Source of the DNA: Phycisphaerae bacterium
GTDB taxonomy: Bacteria; Planctomycetota; Phycisphaerae; UBA1845; PWPN01
Reading direction: 5' to 3'
DNA: 5,532 nucleotides
Assembly (NCBI GenBank): GCA_003557125.1
Contig: PWPN01000284.1
Location: forward strand, 1 to 5,532
Numbering within the stretch: position 1 is the first letter of the stretch; every line of letters begins with the position of its first letter. The position numbers were made by a program, and so were the translations under genes. Below are positions 1-5,532 of the stretch, one piece after another. The notes under the pieces were generated by a model that worked only from the letters and a program-made list of their open reading frames with translations, ran no database searches and was not told the DNA's origin.

Positions 1-2
1 CA

Positions 3-410
3 CTGGCGCTGGTCCTGCGTCGTCACGGTGAAAACGTCGGAGTCGACGAGACCCTGCGGGTATTGACTGATCGGGCTGCCGCCGAGCGCGAGAAGGGCGA
101 AGAGGCGACGTTCGCGAGGCCTCTCGTCGAGGGGATCGGTCGAATGCGTGCATCGATCGCCCGCGAACGTGAGCACCAGGCTTCTGCGGCTTCGTACTTC
201 GAGAAGGCGCTGGAGGCGGATCAGGTCGACGCGGGGAATCGGCCCGTCGCCTGCTACCTGCTGGCCGAGCTGTACCGACGTCTCGGGCGCGATGCGGAGG
301 CAGTCCGCTGGTACGACGCAGCCCTTGCGGATCCGGCACTGCCGGACGAACTCCGTACCTGGGCACGTCAACAACGCGAGGCGGTATCCCGATCCGAGAC
401 GGGGTCGTAA
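3..410 (+). CDS. C-terminal part of TPR-like protein, possibly DUF2225 family (5' partial)
   Basis: The frame is open from the left edge to the TAA at 408-410, so this is the last 135 codons of a gene that begins outside the window. A TTG at 63 is only an internal codon, because the frame continues upstream of it as LALVLRRHGENVGVDETLRV. The visible part is charged and helical, with no signal peptide or membrane segment. Its last 70 residues read like one or two tetratricopeptide helices: a 'YFEKALEAD' helix, then 'ACYLLAELYRRLGRDAEAVRWYDAALADPALP' split around the LGR turn, then 'RTWARQQREAV'. That order (helix, ELYRRLG, A..W...AL, P.LP, A..Q) resembles the C-terminus of DUF2225 proteins, a family of unknown function. 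I compared it from memory only, so a generic TPR protein is the alternative. It is probably cytoplasmic. Nothing ties it to the secreted enzymes downstream, from which it is separated by a hairpin-filled spacer. Confidence 0.8.
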   Translation: MALVLRRHGENVGVDETLRVLTDRAAAEREKGEEATFARPLVEGIGRMRASIAREREHQASAASYFEKALEADQVDAGNRPVACYLLAELYRRLGRDAEAVRWYDAALADPALPDELRTWARQQREAVSRSETGS

Positions 411-418
411 GTGCCCCG

Positions 419-447
419 CACTGGCGGACAAGCCGCCCGTGGCACCC
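419..447. repeat. Palindromic dispersed repeat, copy 1 (CACTGGCGG family)
   Basis: The left arm CACTGGCGG (419-427), loop ACAAG (428-432) and right arm CCGCCCGTG (433-441) form a 9-bp stem with one mismatch, followed by GCACCC (442-447). It starts 9 bases after the stop codon of the upstream gene. The same 29-base unit recurs at 1756-1784 inside the next gene with two differences. No T-run follows it, so a Rho-independent terminator is not supported, although the hairpin could still protect the upstream mRNA's 3' end. I recall this element type as common in planctomycete genomes, but could not check that here. Confidence 0.8.
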
Positions 448-473
448 AGTGGGCAAGTCACCCGGAGATGTAG

Positions 474-495
474 CGTCCGCCCCCCGTGGCGGACG
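474..495. repeat. Intergenic hairpin element 2 (CGTCCGCC stem)
   Basis: CGTCCGCC (474-481) pairs perfectly with GGCGGACG (488-495) around a six-base loop CCCCGT. The stem can extend outward by a G-T pair (473/496) and an A-T pair (472/497). The sequence is unrelated to the hairpins on either side. No T-tract follows. A terminator role, a dispersed-repeat role or a transcript-processing role all remain possible. Only this copy lies in the window, so its repeat status is inferred from its form and neighbours. Confidence 0.6.
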
Positions 496-504
496 TTGGA
501 GTCC

Positions 505-531
505 GAGCCGCGACCATGAGAGAGCGGTCTC
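505..531. repeat. Intergenic hairpin element 3 (GAGCCGCGACC...GAGCGG)
   Basis: GAG-CCGC (505-511) can pair with GCGG-t-CTC (524-531) with one bulged T, enclosing a twelve-base purine-rich loop. An alternative pairing of GACC (512-515) with GGTC (526-529) also exists. By itself the fold is weak. The motif 'GAGCCGCGACC...GAGCGG' resembles a dispersed element I remember from planctomycete intergenic regions, which is the main reason for listing it. That resemblance is recall, not a search result. Confidence 0.4.
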
Positions 532-577
532 AATGAATGTTCACGATTACGCGGCGCTCACACTGTATGGAAAACCG

Positions 578-596
578 CGCAGGCTTCAAGCCTGCG
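578..596. repeat. Intergenic hairpin element 4 (CGCAGGCTT palindrome)
   Basis: CGCAGGCTT (578-586) and AAGCCTGCG (588-596) are perfect inverted repeats around a single C. As RNA this would be a 7-bp stem with a TTCAA loop. It is followed by GGCTCTTTGTG, which is only weakly T-rich, so a terminator call is not justified. It is the last of four hairpins in the spacer and lies 81 bases upstream of the start at 677. I recall similar 'GCAGGCTT.AAGCCTGC' units as dispersed repeats in planctomycetes, without being able to confirm it. Confidence 0.6.
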
Positions 597-665
597 GCTC
601 TTTGTGTCGCACTCTTGCGAATAAGGATTTAGTCTGTCGACAAGAAGATGTTTTTAACGAAAAAC

Positions 666-671
666 AAGGGG
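666..671 (+). promoter_or_regulatory. Ribosome binding site for the GH99-like gene
   Basis: AAGGGG lies five bases upstream of the ATG at 677. It decides the start, because the frame is open from about 449 and offers earlier GTG/ATG codons, including ATG 533. Only 677 combines a Shine-Dalgarno-like sequence with an immediately following signal peptide. The leader at about 611-665 is clearly AT-richer than its surroundings and may hold the promoter, but no convincing -35/-10 pair is visible. Confidence 0.6.
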
Positions 672-676
672 CGTTC

Positions 677-3106
677 ATGACTCGCGTGTCGGCCTGTGTC
701 ATGTTGTGCGTGGTGTGCCTGGTCATTGGCGTTTCAGATGTAACGGCTGAGCCGACGGGCGTCGTCGAGCAGGAGTGGCGGTTCGACGACGGTACGCAGT
801 GGGGCAGTTGGCATCCGAACGGGGAGATCCTCGATGCGCGGTTCGAGTCGGACTGCGTCGCGTTCCGCACGGTCGGAGCGGACCCGTTCATCGTCGGCCC
901 GCTTTTCGAGTGGGGGCCCGCGACCAACGGCCAACGCGTCGAGATCGAGATCGACTGCGACGGGCCCGGCGAAGGCGAGTTCTTTTTTACCAACACGGTG
1001 GAAGGCCCACACGGCGGGTTCAAACAGGAATGGCACGTGCCGTTCGTCGTGCCGGCTGCGGGCCGACAGGTCGTTTACGTCTGGCCTTTCTGGGAGAGGC
1101 TCGGCCAGATCGCCCGCGTGCGGTTCGATCCGCCCAGCGGTCTGCGCTGTCGGCTCTACAGCATCCGCATCGTCAGCGATGAACCGTCATGGGTGGCGCC
1201 CCGTTGGAGCTTCGATCGTACCGCCTCGTCCTGGCAGCCGATGTACGCGGCCCAGATGACTCTGTCGCCCGAAGGGCTCCGCGTGCTCGCCACGCGGCCG
1301 ATGGCCCTGCTCACCGCGCCGGTCGAGCCGTTCGAGGCGGCGACGCGCTCGATGCTCACCCTCGACGTGGACTGCCCCGGCGAGCATACCCTCAGCTTCT
1401 ACTGGGCGAACCGCGAGGAGCCGGGCCTGTGGGGCGAGCCGTTGGAACTGCCGACGGACGGCGGGCCGATCGCGATCGACCTGCGCCGCTACCCGGAATG
1501 GGACGGCACGATCACGAACCTGGCCATCGGGTTCGGCTCGCACGGGGGTGAGACGCTCACGCTCCGGTCCCTGTGGATCGAAGACAACGACCCGGAGGCG
1601 ACGTTGTTGCGGGTAGTTTACTTCTGGTACGCCACTGGCGTCGGTCGACCGGGCAGGCCGACACATGTGCGCGCGATCGTCGAACACGCAGCGGGGCCCC
1701 CGTTGCCGGCCGATCAGACTGTGATGACGACCGACGCGCACGCGACCTGCACCGACACTGGCGGGCAAGCCGCCAGTGGCACCCCTCGCCAGGACGACAG
1801 TCACCGCCCGGGAAGGGCGACTGCCGCCAGCCCCGAGACAATTCTGCCTGTTCCTGCGTTGGCGGCGGGAGAGCGCGTCGAACTCGATTTCACGATCGTC
1901 CCTCATGCTCCCGGCCCCATGCGGATTGAATTGTCCATAGGCGATCAGACGTTCACGCGGACGCTGCACGTGGACCCGCCTGTCGATGATATCGTGCAAG
2001 ACGATTACGAGGTCCCGAAGCCTCGGCCTGTGGCGACGGACTATCAGATCGGGGTCTACTATTATCCGGGCTGGTGGCACGAGGACATGCGCAACTGGAA
2101 ACGGCAGGCGGAGCTGCCCGAACGCGACCCGCTGCTGGGCTGGTACGAGGAGGGCCGCCCGGAGGTGGCTGACTGGCACATCAAGTGGGCCGTCGAGAAT
2201 GGGATCTCGTTTTTCGTCTACGACTGGTACTGGCGTGAAGGGCAGGAGCCGTGCCCGATCCACAACAAGCCCGCGCTCGACGAGGGTTTCCTGAACGCAC
2301 GCTACAACGAAATGCTGCAGTTCGCCGTCATGTGGGCCAATCACAAGCCGTTTTCGAGCCACACGCTCGAACAGCTTTTGCGGGTCACGGACTACTGGCT
2401 CGAGCATTACCTGCGCCGGCCGAACTATTTTACCGTCGACGGCGTGCCTTACGTCAGTTTCTACAGCCCGCGCGAGCTGCTGAACGATCTCGGTTCGCCG
2501 GAGGCGATCCGCGCTGCATTCGAGGCGATGCGGCAGCGGGTGCGCGAAGCGGGCCTGCCGGGCCTGCACATCGCCGCGATCGACATTGCCGGGCAGGTGC
2601 GGCCGGAAGTGCTCAAAGAGTCGGGCTTCGATTCCTGGACGGCTTATACCTACAGCTTCACTCGCCCTCACATCGTCTCCCATTCGCTCTTCCGTTCGTA
2701 TCTTTTGGGTTACCGGGACAAGTGGGAGGAAGCGCAGCAGGCTGACCAGCTTCCTTACGTGCCCGTGCTCGGCGTCGGGTGGGACGGTCCGATCTGGTAC
2801 GGGCCTCGGAGTCACCGGCATCGCGGCCGTCGGGTCGAGGATGTCGAGGAGGCCCTGGTGCAACTCAAGGATTTCCTTGACGAGACCGGCGGCCGTATGG
2901 CTTTGCTCGAAGCGTGGAACGAGTGGGGCGAGGGCTCCTACATCGAGCCGAACGTCGAGTTCGGCTTCGGCGACCTGGAGGCGATCCGTCGCGTATTCGC
3001 TCGGCCTGGCGATTGGCCTGTCAACATCGGCCCGGAGGATGTCGGCCTGATCGGCCGATATGATCAACGGCGCGGGATGAGCCGTAACGCGGACGCATCC
3101 GATTGA
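677..3106 (+). CDS. Secreted multi-domain protein with GH99-like / WbsX-type glycoside hydrolase domain
   Basis: This is an 809-aa protein, probably acting on polysaccharide outside the cytoplasm. Residues 1-24 form a signal peptide (hydrophobic, Cys-rich, ending VTA before EPTG). Residues 34-168 (WRFDDG...) and 177-303 (WSFDRT...) are two related beta-sandwich modules, possibly carbohydrate-binding. Residues 309-435 look Ig-like. Residues 456 to about 775 are the presumed barrel, with YQIGVYYYPGWW (456-467), ENGISFFVYDWYW (507-519), YVSFY (592-596) and AWNEWGEGSYIEP (746-758). The last motif is typical of the WbsX/GH99-like group, and E749 and E752 are candidate functional acids. The exact substrate cannot be read from the sequence; GH99 members are endo-mannosidases/mannanases, while many WbsX-like proteins are uncharacterised. 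Residues 360-370 are encoded by a palindromic DNA repeat, and the loop to about 388 is atypically hydrophilic. The start is chosen on the ribosome binding site plus the signal peptide. The next gene follows after 99 bases. Confidence 0.88.
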   Translation: MTRVSACVMLCVVCLVIGVSDVTAEPTGVVEQEWRFDDGTQWGSWHPNGEILDARFESDCVAFRTVGADPFIVGPLFEWGPATNGQRVEIEIDCDGPGEGEFFFTNTVEGPHGGFKQEWHVPFVVPAAGRQVVYVWPFWERLGQIARVRFDPPSGLRCRLYSIRIVSDEPSWVAPRWSFDRTASSWQPMYAAQMTLSPEGLRVLATRPMALLTAPVEPFEAATRSMLTLDVDCPGEHTLSFYWANREEPGLWGEPLELPTDGGPIAIDLRRYPEWDGTITNLAIGFGSHGGETLTLRSLWIEDNDPEATLLRVVYFWYATGVGRPGRPTHVRAIVEHAAGPPLPADQTVMTTDAHATCTDTGGQAASGTPRQDDSHRPGRATAASPETILPVPALAAGERVELDFTIVPHAPGPMRIELSIGDQTFTRTLHVDPPVDDIVQDDYEVPKPRPVATDYQIGVYYYPGWWHEDMRNWKRQAELPERDPLLGWYEEGRPEVADWHIKWAVENGISFFVYDWYWREGQEPCPIHNKPALDEGFLNARYNEMLQFAVMWANHKPFSSHTLEQLLRVTDYWLEHYLRRPNYFTVDGVPYVSFYSPRELLNDLGSPEAIRAAFEAMRQRVREAGLPGLHIAAIDIAGQVRPEVLKESGFDSWTAYTYSFTRPHIVSHSLFRSYLLGYRDKWEEAQQADQLPYVPVLGVGWDGPIWYGPRSHRHRGRRVEDVEEALVQLKDFLDETGGRMALLEAWNEWGEGSYIEPNVEFGFGDLEAIRRVFARPGDWPVNIGPEDVGLIGRYDQRRGMSRNADASD
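1756..1784. repeat. Palindromic dispersed repeat, copy 2, inside coding sequence
   Basis: CACTGGCGG (1756-1764), GCAAG loop (1765-1769) and CCGCCAGTG (1770-1778) form a perfect 9-bp hairpin, followed by GCACCC (1779-1784). Against copy 1 at 419-447 it matches 27 of 29 bases; the differences are the first loop base and one base in the right arm. It is read in frame as part of DTGGQAASGTP (residues 360-370) within the Ig-like domain. The reading frame is intact on both sides, so the element has become coding sequence rather than disrupting the gene. Confidence 0.85.
1798..1823. repeat. Second hairpin in the same coding insert
   Basis: CAGTC (1798-1802) and GCCC (1806-1809) pair with GGGC (1815-1818) and GACTG (1819-1823), leaving a three-base bulge (ACC) on the left and a GGGAA loop. 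It lies 14 bases after the coding copy of the palindromic repeat and encodes about residues 374-383 (DSHRPGRATA), a hydrophilic stretch that does not look like beta-sandwich sequence. It could be another small mobile or dispersed unit, or a chance fold in GC-rich DNA. Confidence 0.4.
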
Positions 3107-3194
3107 GGCAAGGGGAGTCAGTCGGGTCAAGAGTGGGGGGAGGCATTTCGGCGATGGCGAATTGACGATTATGGCGCGGGGGGTAACGGGATGC

Positions 3195-3199
3195 GAGGA
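3195..3199 (+). promoter_or_regulatory. Ribosome binding site for the beta-helix gene
   Basis: GAGGA sits six bases before the ATG at 3206. An in-frame ATG at 3191 would start translation upstream of this site and has only a weak G-rich stretch before it. A third in-frame ATG at 3245 would keep a shorter signal peptide but lacks a clear site. This makes 3206 the best start. The 99-base gap from the previous stop (3107-3205) contains no hairpin with a T-tract and no clear promoter, consistent with read-through from the GH99-like gene. Confidence 0.6.
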
Positions 3200-3205
3200 A
3201 GCAAC

Positions 3206-5532
3206 ATGAAGCGGAACGACGGGCGCGTCACGAGCCGTTACCGAATGGGTTTTTGGGTGGGAATCGTTGTGGCTGGGTGCATTTTCGGGTCGGTCGCACC
3301 ATCGTACGCATTGACGCTGCATGTGGCGGTCGACGGCCAAGATGCCTGGACGGGCCGACTCGAACGTCCTGCGGACGACGGTAGCGACGGCCCGCTCGCC
3401 TCGTTGGCCGGTGCGCGCGATCGCATCCGTGCACTTCGCGCGGAGGTGGCCGCACCTGACGGCCCGATTCGCGTGCTCATCGGCGACGGCACGTATCTTC
3501 AGCACGAACCCGTCGTCTTTACGCCGGACGACAGCGGTTCGGCCGACGCACCGGTCACTTACGAAGCTGCGCCGGGCGCCCGGCCCGTCTTTTCAGGCGG
3601 CCGACGGATCACGGGCTTCAGGTCCGAGGGGGATCGGCTCTGGACGGCGCATGTGCCCGAAGCAGCCGACGGCACATGGGTTTTCGAGCAGCTATACGTG
3701 GATGGTCTTCGTGCGATCCGGGCGCGTTCTCCCAACATGTGGTACCACTACATGGCTTACCCCGTGCCGTACGGCGTGGATCCGGCTACGGGCGAATCGG
3801 TGCAGCTGGCCCGTCGTGCGTTCATCGCCCGCTCGGACGATATCGAACCGCTGTTGGCCTTGCCGTCCGAGCGTCTGAACGACGTGGTGCTGGTGGCCTA
3901 TCATGCGTGGCAGGTCAGCCTGCATCGAATCGCGTCGGTCGACGCCGAGAGCAATCGCGTGACGTTGACCGGCGACGCGCGATGGCCTTTTTTTCGATGG
4001 GACACCAGCCAGCGCTATCACCTCGAAAACCTGCGATCGGCTTTGAACATGCCCGGCGAGTGGTTTCTCGACCGGGACGGGACGCTTTCGTACATCCCCC
4101 GGCCCGGTGAGCGGATGGCCACGGCCGAGGTCATCGCGCCGGTCGCTACGCAGTTCGTACGGATCGAGGGCGAGCCGGCGGCTGCCCGCTACGTCGAGCA
4201 CCTGGCGTTCAAGGGCATCACCTGGCACCATGCCGGGTACCACCTGCCGCTGGGAGGTCATTCGGATGCCCAGGCGGCCCACACCGTCGAGGCGGTCATC
4301 ATGGCCGACGGTGCCCGGCACGTGCACTTCGAGGATTGCCGGGTGGCCCACATCGGTACGTACGCAGTCTGGTTCCGTGACGGATGCGAGGATTGCAGTG
4401 TCGTACGATGTCACCTTCATGACCTGGGCGCCGGCGGCGTGCGCATCGGCAACCACATGCCCCCAGACGAGGGCCGTCCCGTCACGCGCCGGATCACGGT
4501 CGACAACAACATCATTCAGAAGGGGGGACGACTGCACGCGGGGGGCATCGGCGTGTGGATCGGCCACAGCCCGGACAACGAAGTGACGCACAACGACATC
4601 GGCGACTTCTACTATACGGGTGTCTCTGCGGGATGGCGGTGGGGATATGCCCCGAGCCCGACCAAAAACAACCGCATCGAGTTCAACCGCATTCATGACA
4701 TCGGTCAAGGCGTGCTCAGCGACATGGGTGGGGTCTATACGCTCGGGCCGTCGGAGGGCACGAGCATCAGCCATAACGTGATTCACGACGTGTACTCCTA
4801 CAGCTACGGCGGATGGGGACTCTATCCGGACGAGGGGAGCACCGGAATCCGAATGGAGAACAATCTTGTTTACAACGTGCGAACCGGCACGTTCCACCAG
4901 CATTACGGCAAGGAAAACATCATCCGCAACAATATCCTGGCCTTCAGCATGGAGGACCAGCTTCAGCGGACGCTCATCGAGGAGCATCGCTCGTTCACGT
5001 TCGAACGGAACATCGTCTATTACAACACGGGCCAACTGTTGGGCACCAACTGGACGGCCGACAATCTGCTCATGCGAAACAATCTGTACTGGAACCCGGC
5101 CGAGCCCGTCTTGTTTCGCGGTATGCCTTTGGAGGAATGGCAGACGCTCGGGCAGGACGAAGGCTCGCTGGTGGCCGACCCGCGGTTCCGCGACCCGGAC
5201 CGGTACGATTTTCGACTGCATGAGGATTCGCCTGCCTTCCAGATCGGCTTCGAACCGTTCGATTATGACAAGGCAGGGGTCTACGGCGATGCGGCATGGA
5301 TCGAACGGGCCCGGGTGCACCGGATCGGCCCCGTCGAGTTCACCCCGCCTCCGCCACCCTCGCCCCCGTTAACGTTCGAGGAAGGGTTCGAGCATTTACC
5401 CGTCGGCGCGCCACCGTCCTATGCAGTCGTCTTCCCCGACAAATCGCGTGGGGCGGATGTCGTCGTCACCGACGAGGTGGCTGCGACGGGAACGCACAGC
5501 CTGAAAATCACCGACGCCCCGAACCTGCGACA
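3206..5532 (+). CDS. Secreted right-handed parallel beta-helix protein, possibly GH141-like (3' partial)
   Basis: The frame stays open from ATG 3206 to the right edge (775 whole codons) with no stop, so the gene is cut by the window. Residues 1-35 form a signal sequence with a basic N-region, a hydrophobic core and a likely cut after SYA; VAGC at 22-25 could instead be a lipobox. The mature protein begins [17 protein letters not shown], then [29 protein letters not shown] and [14 protein letters not shown], an N-terminal pattern typical of secreted beta-helix proteins. From about residue 325 to 640 short repeated turns of the type N.I.HD / NN.VYN form the helix, with [10 protein letters not shown] (505-514), [11 protein letters not shown] (535-545) and FHQHYG (563-568). 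These motifs recall GH141-type enzymes (fucosidase/xylanase), but this is from memory; an uncharacterised glycosidase or lyase fits too. ADPRF (657-661) closes the helix. A proline linker (714-721) leads to a new module starting [14 protein letters not shown] at 724. Its neighbour is another secreted carbohydrate-active protein. Confidence 0.88.
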   Translation, partial: MKRNDGRVTSRYRMGFWVGIVVAGCIFGSVAPSYALTLHVAVDGQDAWTGRLERPADDGSDGPLASLAGARDRIRALRAEVAAPDGPIRVLIGDGTYLQHEPVVFTPDDSGSADAPVTYEAAPGARPVFSGGRRITGFRSEGDRLWTAHVPEAADGTWVFEQLYVDGLRAIRARSPNMWYHYMAYPVPYGVDPATGESVQLARRAFIARSDDIEPLLALPSERLNDVVLVAYHAWQVSLHRIASVDAESNRVTLTGDARWPFFRWDTSQRYHLENLRSALNMPGEWFLDRDGTLSYIPRPGERMATAEVIAPVATQFVRIEGEPAAARYVEHLAFKGITWHHAGYHLPLGGHSDAQAAHTVEAVIMADGARHVHFEDCRVAHIGTYAVWFRDGCEDCSVVRCHLHDLGAGGVRIGNHMPPDEGRPVTRRITVDNNIIQKGGRLHAGGIGVWIGHSPDNEVTHNDIGDFYYTGVSAGWRWGYAPSPTKNNRIEFNRIHDIGQGVLSDMGGVYTLGPSEGTSISHNVIHDVYSYSYGGWGLYPDEGSTGIRMENNLVYNVRTGTFHQHYGKENIIRNNILAFSMEDQLQRTLIEEHRSFTFERNIVYYNTGQLLGTNWTADNLLMRNNLYWNPAEPVLFRGMPLEEWQTLGQDEGSLVADPRFRDPDRYDFRLHEDSPAFQIGFEPFDYDKAGVYGDAAWIERARVHRIGPVEFTPPPPPSPPLTFEEGFEHLPVGAPPSYAVVFPDKSRGADVVVTDEVAATGTHSLKITDAPNLR

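Noticed and set aside
635..642. A TGTCGACA palindrome as an operator
   Set aside because: Eight bases with poor outward extension and no second copy; too short to support a binding site.
611..660. A possible sigma70-type promoter (TTGCGA at 615 and A/T-rich stretches near 621-630 and 650-658)
   Set aside because: No -35/-10 pair with good matches and 16-18 base spacing could be found; the region is AT-rich, but that alone is not enough for a promoter call.
449..676. An N-terminal extension of the GH99-like protein (GTG 449 or ATG 533)
   Set aside because: The extension would translate the hairpin elements, has no ribosome binding site of note, and would bury the signal peptide 48-76 residues inside the protein.
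3171..3209. A 12-codon ORF whose TGA overlaps the ATG at 3206 (ATGA), as in a leader peptide with translational coupling
   Set aside because: There is no ribosome binding site at a proper distance and no attenuator-like structure; an overlap this short can arise by chance.
1187..3505. A 772-codon open frame on the minus strand
   Set aside because: It lies antisense to the GH99-like gene and into the beta-helix gene. It has no recognisable domain, is rich in Arg/His/Pro/Val as expected from reading GC-rich codons backwards, and the opposite strand has clear protein families and signal peptides.
3571..3584. A perfect 14-base palindrome (GCCGGGCGCCCGGC)
   Set aside because: It encodes the family-typical APGARP stretch in GC-rich codons, so codon choice explains it; there is no second copy in the window.
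3692..5320. A 542-codon open frame on the minus strand
   Set aside because: It is fully antisense to the beta-helix gene, whose frame shows continuous family motifs. The antisense translation has no coherent domain.

Overview
The window is GC-rich bacterial DNA with all three recognisable genes on the + strand. The most likely source is a planctomycete or a related PVC-group bacterium. That is an inference from the secreted multi-domain carbohydrate-active proteins, the 'APGxRPVFSGG' type of beta-helix protein, and dispersed hairpin repeats of a kind I recall from planctomycete genomes. No rRNA or other taxonomic marker is present.

Layout: (1) 3-410, the 3' end of a cytoplasmic helical/TPR-like protein, possibly DUF2225 family. 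(2) 411-676, a 266-bp intergenic spacer holding four different hairpin-forming elements (419-447, 474-495, 505-531, 578-596), then an AT-richer leader with a ribosome binding site. (3) 677-3106, a secreted 809-aa protein with two tandem related beta-sandwich modules, an Ig-like domain and a C-terminal GH99-like/WbsX-type barrel. (4) 3107-3205, a 99-bp gap with no visible terminator. (5) 3206 to the right edge, a secreted right-handed beta-helix protein, possibly GH141-like, that runs out of the window through a proline-rich linker into a new C-terminal module.

Genes 3 and 5 look like a co-oriented pair, possibly one transcript, of exported enzymes acting on complex polysaccharide outside the cytoplasm. 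Gene 1 is probably unrelated to them.

The most striking observation is that the palindromic repeat just after the first gene (419-447) occurs again, with 27 of 29 bases identical, inside the coding sequence of the glycoside-hydrolase-like protein (1756-1784). There it is read in frame and appears to have added a hydrophilic loop to the Ig-like domain. I see no CRISPR array, tRNA, transposase gene or phage gene.
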